Positions 57,086-64,000 of a stretch of DNA of 64,000 bases are shown here, piece after piece. The DNA is taken from NCBI RefSeq assembly GCF_001403735.1, contig NZ_CXPG01000016.1, forward strand, positions 62,001 through 126,000. The letters are read 5' to 3'. Positions within the stretch are counted from its first letter, which is position 1. Each line of letters opens with the position of its first letter. The position numbers were made by a program, and so were the translations under genes. Source of the DNA: Jannaschia rubra (lineage in GTDB: Bacteria; Pseudomonadota; Alphaproteobacteria; Rhodobacterales; Rhodobacteraceae). Below the pieces are notes generated by a model that worked only from the letters and a program-made list of their open reading frames with translations, was not told where the DNA came from and did no database searches.

Positions 57086-57463
57086 TCAGGCGCTGCCGTC
57101 CAGATCGACGCGGACCTTGTCGCGCAGGCTCCGCAGTTCCTCGATCGCCTCGTCGAGGTGTCGCCGCCGTTCGGCCAGCTCGGTCAGTTGCCGGTCCGCC
57201 GCTTCGATCCAGACCTGCATCTGCGTGCGACCTTCGGGGTCCGCATCGTAGAGCTCCAGCCACTGCCGGATCTCCTCCAGTGAAAAGCCGAACTTCCGGC
57301 CCCGCAGGATCAGCGTCATCCGGGCGATGTCGCGGGGGCCGTAGAACCGTGCGCGGCCTTCGCGCTCGGGCGACAGGAGCTCTATGTATTCGTAGTGGCG
57401 CAGGGTTCTGGGCGTCACGTCGAAACGCGCGCACATCTGCTTGAAGTCGAGCCGTTCGGTCAT
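57086..57463 (-). CDS. MerR-family transcriptional regulator (second copy)
   Basis: Regulator of 125 residues. RFDVTPRTLRHYEYIELLSP and KFGFSLEEIRQWLELYDADP match the first MerR closely, so the two are probably paralogues from a duplication, though the C-terminal coiled coils differ. It has no metal-binding cysteine pair. Start 57463 has GGAGGG. It is divergent from the thioesterase-MATE operon, which may be its target. Confidence 0.9.
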   Translation of the reverse strand: MTERLDFKQMCARFDVTPRTLRHYEYIELLSPEREGRARFYGPRDIARMTLILRGRKFGFSLEEIRQWLELYDADPEGRTQMQVWIEAADRQLTELAERRRHLDEAIEELRSLRDKVRVDLDGSA

Positions 57464-57556
57464 CGCACCCTCCGCGCCGCAGTCTGCCATGACGCGGGCG
57501 GCCATGTCCATCGGGCGGGCTTGCGGCAGGGACAAGATAACGGCAAGGCTCTGGCC

Positions 57557-58000
57557 ATGACGGACGAACCTTCTCCCCGTGCGCGCGCCGCGCATCAGTT
57601 CATCGCGGCCCTGCCGCATTGCCGGGCCCTGTCCATGTCGGTCGAGTCGGTCCGCGATGGCGAGGCCGTGATCTCCATGCCCTGGAGCGAGAACCTCGTG
57701 GGCGATCCGCGCACCGGGGTCATCCACGGCGGCGCGGTGTCGGCATTGATGGACACGTCGGGCGGCGCGGCGGTGCTGAGCCATCCGACCGCGCCCCTGA
57801 ACACCGCGACGATGGATCTGCGGATCGACTACATGCGCGCAGCCACCCCGCACCAGACGATCACGGCACGGGCGGTGTGCCACCACGTCACCCGGTCCGT
57901 CGCCTTCGTCCGGGCGGAGGCCTTCGACGAGGATGTAGAGAAGGGCCCTGTCGCGGTGGCCAACGGCGCCTTCGCCCTCGACCGGGGGAAGCGGCCGTGA
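57557..58000 (+). CDS. PaaI-family hotdog-fold thioesterase (first)
   Basis: Acyl-CoA thioesterase of 147 residues with the hotdog fold; DPRTGVIHGGAVSALMDTSGGAAVLSHPT contains the HGG motif around a central helix (the aspartate in VSALMD is the likely catalytic acid). It ends ANGAFALDRGKRP. Start 57557 has AAGG upstream. Its TGA overlaps the GTG of the second thioesterase (GTGA). Confidence 0.87.
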   Translation: MTDEPSPRARAAHQFIAALPHCRALSMSVESVRDGEAVISMPWSENLVGDPRTGVIHGGAVSALMDTSGGAAVLSHPTAPLNTATMDLRIDYMRAATPHQTITARAVCHHVTRSVAFVRAEAFDEDVEKGPVAVANGAFALDRGKRP

Positions 58001-58500
58001 CCGCGCCGGAGCCGGTTCAGCGCATCAAGCAGCGGCGCGACGGTGCCCTGCGCGCGCTGGTGGGCGGCGTGCCCTACGCCGGCTTTCTCGGGATCGCCTT
58101 CGACCGGAGGGGGGACGAGCTGACCGGCGTCCTGAACTTCGACCCCAAGCTGATTGGGAACCCGATCCTGCCCGCGCTGCATGGCGGGGTCACGGCGGCG
58201 TTTTTGGAGGTGACGGCCATTGTCACGCTGTCGTGGTCGATGCTCTGGGACGATCTGGAAAGCGGCCGCATCGACGTCGATGCCTTGACGCCCGAGACCC
58301 TGCCACGCCTGCCCAAGACCATCGACTTTGCGGTCGACTACCTCCGAACCGGGTTGCCGCGCGACGCCTATGCACGGGCCCGCGTCAACCGTTCGGGTCG
58401 GCGCTATGCCTCCGTCCACGTCGAGGGGTGGCAGGACAACCGCGACCGTCTGTTCGCGCAGGCCACCGGTCATTTCCTGATGCCGCCCCGCGACGGATGA
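57997..58500 (+). CDS. PaaI-family hotdog-fold thioesterase (second)
   Basis: Thioesterase-like protein of 167 residues translated from a GTG overlapping the preceding stop. LPALHGGVTAAFLEVTAIV carries the HGG motif and a glutamate at the helix acid position, where the first copy has aspartate. It ends HFLMPPRDG. The tandem pair may form a heteromer. Its TGA overlaps the MATE start (ATGA). Confidence 0.83.
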   Translation: MTAPEPVQRIKQRRDGALRALVGGVPYAGFLGIAFDRRGDELTGVLNFDPKLIGNPILPALHGGVTAAFLEVTAIVTLSWSMLWDDLESGRIDVDALTPETLPRLPKTIDFAVDYLRTGLPRDAYARARVNRSGRRYASVHVEGWQDNRDRLFAQATGHFLMPPRDG

Positions 58501-59837
58501 GCGAGCTGACCCACCGGCGCATCCTGCGTGTCGCGATTCCGGTCGTCCTGTCGAACGCAACCGTTCCGATCCTGGGCGCGGTCGACACGGGGGTGGTGGG
58601 ACAGATGGGTGCCGCCGCCCCCATCGCGGCGGTGGGCGCGGGGGCCATCATCCTGTCGTCGGTCTACTGGATCTTCGGCTTCCTTCGCATGGGCACCACC
58701 GGCCTCGCCGCGCAGGCGCTCGGCGCGTCCGACCGGGCGGAACTCGTGGCGCTGCTGTCGCGCGCGCTCTTGATCGCGGGTGTCGCCGGGGCAGGGCTCA
58801 TAGCGCTGCAATGGGCGATCTTCGCGGCAGCGTTCCGGTTGGCGCCCACCACGGCCGAGGTCGAGGGGCTTGCCCGGTCCTACATGACGATCCGCATCTG
58901 GTCGGCGCCCGCCGCCATCGCGATCTATGGCCTGACAGGATGGCTGATCGCGCAGGAGCGGACGGGCGCGGTGCTGATCGTGCAGCTGGCCATGAACGGG
59001 GCGAACATCCTGCTCGACCTTTGGTTCGTGCTGGGACTGGGCTGGGGCGTGCAGGGGGTGGCGGTCGCCACGTTCCTGGCGGAGTGGTCGGGGCTGGCGC
59101 TGGCGCTGTGGTTCGTGCGCGACGGGTTCGCGGACGGGCTATGGCGGGACCGGGCGCAGGTGTTCGACGGCGCACGCCTGCGGCGGATGGTGGCGGTCAA
59201 CACCGACATCCTGATCCGGTCCGTTCTGCTTCAGATCACCTTCGCGTCGTTCCTGCTGATGGGCGGACTGTTCGGCACGGTCGCGCTGGCGGCCAATCAG
59301 GTCCTGCTTCAGTTCCTCTACATCACTTCCTATGCGCTCGATGGGTTTGCCTTCGCCGTCGAGGCGCTGGTCGGCCGTTATTTCGGGGCGGGCAACAGGC
59401 AGCGCTTGCGCCGTGCTGTCGTGATGTGCGCGGGATGGGGCGCGGGGACGGTCACGGTGCTGGCGCTCGGCTTCGCCGTCTTCGGCGGGCGGATCGTTGA
59501 CGTGATGGCCACGGCCCCGGAGGTTCGGCAGGCGGCACGGATCTATCTGCCCTGGATGGTACTCGCCCCGCTGATCGGGGTGGCGGCCTGGATACTGGAC
59601 GGCGTGTTCATCGGCGCGACGCGGACGCGGGACATGCGCAACATGATGGTGCTGAGCTTCGGGGCGTATCTTGTCGCCCTGCTGGCGCTTGTCCCCGTTC
59701 TTGGAAATCACGGCCTCTGGGCGGCGCTGATGATGTCCTTCCTGACGCGCGGCGTGACGCTGGCCGCGAAATACCCCGCGCTGGAGCGGGCGGCCACAGT
59801 CGGGGGGCCAGCCCCCCGGACCCCCCGGAGTACTTGA
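58497..59837 (+). CDS. MATE-family multidrug/toxic compound exporter
   Basis: Cation-driven efflux protein of 446 residues with twelve membrane helices in two related halves; IPVVLSNATVPILGAVDTGVVGQM opens the first half. It is coupled by ATGA to the thioesterase. The final segment VGGPAPRTPRST is encoded by a GGGGGG/CCCCCC palindrome and is probably a run-on beyond the natural end of the protein. Confidence 0.93.
   Translation: MSELTHRRILRVAIPVVLSNATVPILGAVDTGVVGQMGAAAPIAAVGAGAIILSSVYWIFGFLRMGTTGLAAQALGASDRAELVALLSRALLIAGVAGAGLIALQWAIFAAAFRLAPTTAEVEGLARSYMTIRIWSAPAAIAIYGLTGWLIAQERTGAVLIVQLAMNGANILLDLWFVLGLGWGVQGVAVATFLAEWSGLALALWFVRDGFADGLWRDRAQVFDGARLRRMVAVNTDILIRSVLLQITFASFLLMGGLFGTVALAANQVLLQFLYITSYALDGFAFAVEALVGRYFGAGNRQRLRRAVVMCAGWGAGTVTVLALGFAVFGGRIVDVMATAPEVRQAARIYLPWMVLAPLIGVAAWILDGVFIGATRTRDMRNMMVLSFGAYLVALLALVPVLGNHGLWAALMMSFLTRGVTLAAKYPALERAATVGGPAPRTPRST
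59802..59830 (+). terminator. GC-rich extragenic palindrome at the MATE gene end
   Basis: GGGGGG-CCAG-CCCCCC (59802-59817) followed by GGACCCCCCGGAG is a repeat of the type common after genes in Rhodobacteraceae. It overlaps the MATE coding end and sits ahead of the convergent pyrD stop. It may act as a terminator for both directions although no long T-run is present. Confidence 0.55.
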
Positions 59838-59849
59838 GACAGGAAGAAT

Positions 59850-60890
59850 TCAGAGCCAGCGGTCGCGATCGGTGCCGACCGCCTGCGACACGTTATCGAA
59901 CCCGTCGCGTTCCAAGAGGGCTTCCAGACCCCGCAAGATACGGACCGGCAACGAGATGCCTTGGTAGACGAGCGCCGTATAAAGCTGCACTGCCGAAGCG
60001 CCTGCGCGGATCTTAGCATAGGCCTGCTCTGCCGTCGCCACGCCACCCACGCCGATCAGCGGGAGGTCGGTCAGGGTGGACAGCCGCGCAAGGATGCGGG
60101 TCGAGCGCTCGAACAGTGGTTGCCCGGACAGGCCGCCCGCCTCGTCCCGCTGAGGGGAGGTCAGGGAGGTGCGGTCGAGCGTGGTGTTGGAGGCGATGAT
60201 GGCGTCCACGCCGCCCGCTGCGGCGGCGATCTGTTCCAGGTCTTCGGCCGACAGGTCCGGCGCAATCTTCAGAAAGACGGGGATGCGCCGAGGCAGGGCG
60301 TCCCGAGCCGCCAGAACGCCCGAAAGCAAGGCCCCCAGAGCAGCCGGCCCCTGAAGCTCGCGCAGTCTCTCGGTGTTGGGGCTGCTGACATTCACCGTTG
60401 CGAAATCGACATGCGCCCCGCAGGCCGTCAGGACGGACACGAAATCGGCGGCACGGTCTGCGCTGTCCTTGTTCGCCCCGAGGTTGAGCCCGATGACGGC
60501 CCCGTCCGGGCGTTGCGCAAGGCGGTCCGCGATAACCTCGGCGCCGTCGTTGTTGAAGCCGAAGCGGTTGATCGCCGCGCGGTCCTCGGTCAGGCGAAAG
60601 AGGCGAGGGCGCGGGTTGCCCGGCTGGGGCTGCGGCGTGGCGGCGCCGACCTCGAGGAAGCCGAAGGCGCAGCGCGACAGGGGCAGTAGCGCGGTAGCGT
60701 TCTTGTCGAACCCCGCGGCGAGCCCCACGGGGTTGGGCAGGTCGAGCCCCGCGAGCCGTGTCCGCAGCCGGGGCGACGTGACCGGCCCGCCACGGGGTCC
60801 GATGCCGGCCGACAGGGCAGTCAGGGCCAGTCCATGCGCCCGTTCCGGATCGAGACGGTGCAGAAGGGCGAGGCCCAGCCTGTCGATCAT
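59850..60890 (-). CDS. pyrD: Dihydroorotate dehydrogenase (quinone), class 2
   Basis: Fourth step of pyrimidine synthesis, oxidising dihydroorotate at the inner membrane with quinone. The 346-residue class-2 form has an N-terminal helix ([23 protein letters not shown]), NRFGFNNDG, and [14 protein letters not shown] with a catalytic serine. FMN-binding [15 protein letters not shown] and [13 protein letters not shown] follow. The ATG at 60890 overlaps the DUF952 stop (ATGA). Confidence 0.95.
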   Translation of the reverse strand: MIDRLGLALLHRLDPERAHGLALTALSAGIGPRGGPVTSPRLRTRLAGLDLPNPVGLAAGFDKNATALLPLSRCAFGFLEVGAATPQPQPGNPRPRLFRLTEDRAAINRFGFNNDGAEVIADRLAQRPDGAVIGLNLGANKDSADRAADFVSVLTACGAHVDFATVNVSSPNTERLRELQGPAALGALLSGVLAARDALPRRIPVFLKIAPDLSAEDLEQIAAAAGGVDAIIASNTTLDRTSLTSPQRDEAGGLSGQPLFERSTRILARLSTLTDLPLIGVGGVATAEQAYAKIRAGASAVQLYTALVYQGISLPVRILRGLEALLERDGFDNVSQAVGTDRDRWL

Positions 60891-61222
60891 TCGAGCCCTG
60901 CCGGGAACATGTGCACGCCGTCCACCATGGGCAGGGGCTGCGCCCAAGCCACCTGATCGCCGCGCAGGGGCGCGTGGAGGTGGGGGAACAGGTCGCCGCC
61001 GCGCGACGGTTCCCATTTCAGGTTGTCTGACACGGTGGCTTCGTCGACGGCGATCAGCCAGACGCCTTCGACTCCACGAAAGTGCCTTGCGGCCGTCTCG
61101 GCGACCTGCGCCGCGGTCGAGAAATGGATATAGCCGTCGGCCAGATCGACGGGCGCGCCCCGCGTCGTTCCGTCGGCGTGCAGGGCCTGCCATTCAGGGG
61201 TTCGGAACAGCTTGTAGATCAT
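60887..61222 (-). CDS. DUF952 family protein
   Basis: Protein of 111 residues with the DUF952 pattern: [49 protein letters not shown]. Function unknown; its fold is related to ADP-ribosyl-transferase-like proteins. In alphaproteobacteria it is often encoded beside pyrD, as here with a four-base overlap. Confidence 0.88.
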   Translation of the reverse strand: MIYKLFRTPEWQALHADGTTRGAPVDLADGYIHFSTAAQVAETAARHFRGVEGVWLIAVDEATVSDNLKWEPSRGGDLFPHLHAPLRGDQVAWAQPLPMVDGVHMFPAGLE

Positions 61223-61342
61223 GCATCCGGCATGCCCGGCGCATCCCGCCGCGTCAAGCGCGCCGCCCCACAGATGGGCTTTGACAAAATCCCGGCGGGC
61301 CAGCACCATCGGCCCGGTACAACCTGAGGGGGTTCCTGACCG

Positions 61343-62896
61343 ATGACACGTTTCCTGACCGCCACCGCCGCCCTTGCGCTCAGCACCGGGATCGCCAGTG
61401 CGGAATATTCGCTGACGATCCTGCATACCAACGACTTCCACGCCCGGTTCGAACCGATCAGCGCCTACGACGGCCCCTGCGCGCAGGAGGATAACGCCGC
61501 CGGAGAGTGCTTTGGGGGGACCGCGCGGCTGGTCAATGCCATCGCCGAGGCCAAGGCGCGGGCCGACAACCCCATCCTGGTAGATGGCGGCGACCAGTTC
61601 CAGGGCACGCTATTCTACACCTACTACAAGGGGAAGATGGCGGCCGAGATGATGAACATGCTGGGCTATGACGGCATGACGGTCGGCAACCACGAGTTCG
61701 ACGACGGCCCCGAGGTCCTGTCGGAATTCATCGACGCCATCGAGTTTCCGATCCTCATGTCCAATGCCGACATCTCGGCCGAACCGCTGCTGGCTGACAA
61801 GCTGAAGAAATCGACCGTGATCGAGCGGAACGGCGAGAAGATCGGACTGATCGGCCTCACCACCGAAGACACGGATGAACTCGCCTCGCCCGGGCCGAAC
61901 GTCATCTTCACCGACTCGGTGGAGGCCGTGCAGGCCGAGGTCGACCGTCTGACGGCCGAGGGCGTGAACAAGATCATCGTGTTGAGCCATTCGGGCTATG
62001 CCGTGGACCAGCGCGTCGCCGAGGGGACGACCGGCGTGGACGTCATCGTCGGCGGTCACACGAACACCCTGCTGGGCGACATGGAGGACGCGGAAGGCCC
62101 CTATCCGACCATGGTGGGCGATACGGCCATCGTGCAGGCCTATGCCTACGGCAAGTACCTGGGTGAACTGAACGTCACCTTCGACGACGATGGCAACGTG
62201 ACCGAAGCCTCCGGCGCCCCCATCCTCGTCGACGCCAACGTGGCGGAGGACGAAGCCACGATCGAGCGTATTGCCGAACTGGCCGGGCCGCTGGACGAGG
62301 TCCGCCAGAAGGTCGTGGCCCAGACCGAGACGCCCATCATGGGCGAGCGCGATATCTGCCGCGTGCAGGTTTGCGAAATGGGCGTCCTGATCGCCGAGGC
62401 GATGCTGGACCGGGTCAAGGACCAGGGAATCGAAGTGGCCATCGCCAACAGCGGCGGTATCCGTGCTTCGATCGACGAGGGTGAGGTGACGATGGGCGAG
62501 GTGCTGACCGTACTGCCCTTCCAGAACACGCTGTCCACCTTCCGCGTCGACGGCGCCACCCTGCGCGCCGCGCTGGAGAACGGCGTGAGCCAGATCGAGG
62601 AGGTCGCGGGCCGCTTTCCGCAGGTCGCGGGCATGACCTTCACCTTCGATCCCGAAGCCCCCGCGGGCGAACGGGTCGGCGACGTGACCGTCGGCGGCGA
62701 ACCCCTCGACCCCGAGCGGATGTACGGCGTTGTCTCGAACGACTATGTGCGCAACGGGGGCGATGGCTACGAGATGTTCAAGGATGCGGCCGATGCTTAT
62801 GACTACGGCCCCGACCTTGCGGATGTGACGGCCGAATACCTGATCGCCAATGGCCCATATGCGCCATTCGTGGATGACCGTATCAGTGTCAAATGA
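61343..62896 (+). CDS. Bifunctional metallophosphatase/5'-nucleotidase, secreted
   Basis: Periplasmic UshA-like enzyme of 517 residues hydrolysing nucleotides to nucleosides and phosphate. Signal peptide MTRFLTATAALALSTGIASA; metallophosphatase motifs LHTNDFHARFEP, DGGDQFQG, VGNHEFDDG and GGHTNTLLG; the C-terminal nucleotidase domain starts with VAQTETPIMG and has NSGGIRAS. Two cysteine pairs (GPCAQED...GECFGG and RDICRVQVCEMG) could be disulfides. It is followed by a good terminator. Confidence 0.93.
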   Translation: MTRFLTATAALALSTGIASAEYSLTILHTNDFHARFEPISAYDGPCAQEDNAAGECFGGTARLVNAIAEAKARADNPILVDGGDQFQGTLFYTYYKGKMAAEMMNMLGYDGMTVGNHEFDDGPEVLSEFIDAIEFPILMSNADISAEPLLADKLKKSTVIERNGEKIGLIGLTTEDTDELASPGPNVIFTDSVEAVQAEVDRLTAEGVNKIIVLSHSGYAVDQRVAEGTTGVDVIVGGHTNTLLGDMEDAEGPYPTMVGDTAIVQAYAYGKYLGELNVTFDDDGNVTEASGAPILVDANVAEDEATIERIAELAGPLDEVRQKVVAQTETPIMGERDICRVQVCEMGVLIAEAMLDRVKDQGIEVAIANSGGIRASIDEGEVTMGEVLTVLPFQNTLSTFRVDGATLRAALENGVSQIEEVAGRFPQVAGMTFTFDPEAPAGERVGDVTVGGEPLDPERMYGVVSNDYVRNGGDGYEMFKDAADAYDYGPDLADVTAEYLIANGPYAPFVDDRISVK

Positions 62897-62944
62897 CATG
62901 ATCGAAAGCGACGTTTCCGTCGTTATCGAAAGTTGAACGGATTA

Positions 62945-62974
62945 AGGGGCGGGATTATATCCCGCCCCTCTTTT
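62945..62974 (+). terminator. Rho-independent terminator after the 5'-nucleotidase gene
   Basis: AGGGGCGGGA and TCCCGCCCCT (62945-62954, 62960-62969) form a perfect 10-bp stem with loop TTATA, followed by CTTTT. This is the clearest terminator after a protein gene in the window. Confidence 0.9.
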
Positions 62975-63120
62975 CATCCTTGCAAGCTCTGGCTAGGCTC
63001 TGGCCATATTTCTGGTGGATCCGTGATTCCGGGCCGCCGCACAATTGGATTTTTTTTTCGACCCGGTTTGGGATTGCGACTGGCTGCCTGCTGGACCGGA
63101 TGTACAAGAGGCCGTCTCCG

Positions 63121-64000
63121 ATGATTGCACCGATTCATCCCGATTACGTCGACCGCCTTGCCGCCATCCGGCGCTACGACCTGGGAACATCCGCGCATGA
63201 CGGTGCCTTTGACGGGCTGGTATCGCTCGCGGCGCAGATCTGTCATTGCCCCATCGCGCTGGTGTCCATCGTGCATGAGGACGATCAGCGGTTCGAGGCG
63301 CGATGCGGGCTCGACCGGGAGTCGACGCCTCTCAATATGGCGATCTGCAGTCATGCCATCCTGCAGGATGAAATCCTCGAGATTCCCGATACGCGTCTCG
63401 ACATGCGCACGCGCGACAATCCGCTGGTTACCGATCCAGACGATCCGCTGCTGTTCTATGCCGGCGCGCAGATCGTGACGAAAGGCGGTGTGTCGCTCGG
63501 CACGCTCTGCGTCCTTGACCGCAGGCCGCGCAGGCTGGGCGATGCGGAGCGGGCAAGCCTTCGCATCCTCGCCGATCAGGTGATGCAGCGGCTGGAGTTG
63601 CACGAGGCGCTGCGCCAGCAGGAGGCGATGCGCCGTGAGGTCGATCACCGGGTGAAGAACAGCCTCGCGAACGTGGCGGCAATGACGCGGATGGCCGCAC
63701 GCAAGGCCGCGCCCGAAGCGCGCGGCGCCCTTCTGGCAGTCGAGCGGCGCATCAACGTGATGGTTGAATTGCATGAGGATCTGCACCGGGCCGACGACCC
63801 TGACGGGCCGATCGAACTGTCGGATTACCTTGGCCGCGTGGCAGGTCACCTTCAGCATATCTCGCCCCCAGGGGTGGAGATCGACGCTGAGTTCGATCCC
63901 GTCGCGCTGGTCGGGCGCCGGGCGTCGGCCCTGGGCGTGCTGTTGAACGAGATGATCTCGAACTCTTGCAAGCATGCTTTTGAGGACGGGCAATCAGGGC
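63121..64000 (+). CDS. GAF-domain sensor histidine kinase (HWE/HisKA_2 type), truncated by window end
   Basis: Partial protein, 293 residues seen. Residues about 25-155 form a GAF domain (PIALVSIVHEDDQRFEARCGL, GVSLGTLCVLDRRPR). The phosphorylation helix is REVDHRVKNSLANVAAMTRM with H176, and LGVLLNEMISNSCKHAFEDG (271-290) is the N-box of an HWE/HisKA_2 kinase, often linked to stress or light responses in alphaproteobacteria. The rest of the ATPase domain lies beyond the window. ATG at 63121 follows AAGAGG. The GAF has no obvious bilin-binding cysteine. Confidence 0.9.
   Translation, partial: MIAPIHPDYVDRLAAIRRYDLGTSAHDGAFDGLVSLAAQICHCPIALVSIVHEDDQRFEARCGLDRESTPLNMAICSHAILQDEILEIPDTRLDMRTRDNPLVTDPDDPLLFYAGAQIVTKGGVSLGTLCVLDRRPRRLGDAERASLRILADQVMQRLELHEALRQQEAMRREVDHRVKNSLANVAAMTRMAARKAAPEARGALLAVERRINVMVELHEDLHRADDPDGPIELSDYLGRVAGHLQHISPPGVEIDAEFDPVALVGRRASALGVLLNEMISNSCKHAFEDGQSG

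Overview
The window is an ordinary, gene-dense stretch of a high-GC alphaproteobacterial chromosome. The gene set points to Rhodobacteraceae (roseobacter group): ctaD next to a DUF2244 gene, TRAP transporters, a DmdC-type acyl-CoA dehydrogenase operon with a MerR regulator, a free-standing Hint-domain protein, a short-form ArgC, and a GGGGGG/CCCCCC extragenic palindrome of the kind common in this family. I see no prophage, insertion sequence, CRISPR array, rRNA or plasmid genes. Most start codons were chosen from Shine-Dalgarno spacing, because the high GC content produces very long antisense open frames that are not genes.

Layout. 1-12441: a sugar-acid uptake and catabolism locus. A UxaA-type dehydratase and a three-gene TRAP transporter run leftward. 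A GntR regulator runs rightward, with a 16-bp near-palindrome in the divergent promoter. A 3-hydroxyisobutyrate-dehydrogenase-like reductase runs leftward. Then comes a rightward operon SDR - IlvD/Edd dehydratase - FAH hydrolase - D-2-hydroxyacid dehydrogenase - mandelate-racemase-type dehydratase. Together these look like import of an aldonic or aldaric acid, dehydration, oxidation and hydrolytic cleavage; the substrate cannot be read from sequence.

12438-18821: HDAC-like deacylase, glutathione peroxidase, DUF1178, SDR, DUF2244, ctaD, lipB, a small membrane protein with a CtrA-type site, and tRNA-Leu(GAG) with its terminator. 18855-28047: acyltransferase, pepN, DUF2256, malate synthase G with a methyltransferase-like gene and a GlcG-like gene, a class-I amidotransferase-like hydrolase, Nudix hydrolase and amidohydrolase. 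28085-31547: an ATGA-coupled operon of MBL exonuclease, alpha/beta hydrolase and ATP-dependent DNA ligase. 31788-35649: a small membrane ORF, an orphan FliG-like protein, a secreted protein, argC and a SnoaL-like protein.

35847-42410: an ABC sugar-type importer (binding protein and two permeases, no ATPase), YmdB-like phosphoesterase, SLC13/RCK transporter and a lipoprotein. 42418-50334: an alpha/beta-hydrolase-like protein, a two-domain glycosyltransferase, a degenerate M48-like protein, an acyl-CoA synthetase, an EamA transporter and a Hint protein without its cysteine. 50341-56901: a beta-oxidation operon (merR, acyl-CoA dehydrogenase, small protein, GST, thiolase, FadJ-type multifunctional enzyme). 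57086-64000: a second MerR, two coupled thioesterases with a MATE exporter, pyrD with DUF952, a 5'-nucleotidase with a clear terminator, and a GAF/HWE-type histidine kinase cut by the window end.

I found no single convincing new defence or mobile system. The most interesting leads are the sugar-acid locus with three dehydratase folds, the coupled exonuclease-hydrolase-ligase operon, the orphan FliG lacking an EHPQ motif, and several proteins that keep a fold but have lost catalytic residues (M48-like, Hint, N-terminal glycosyltransferase copy).
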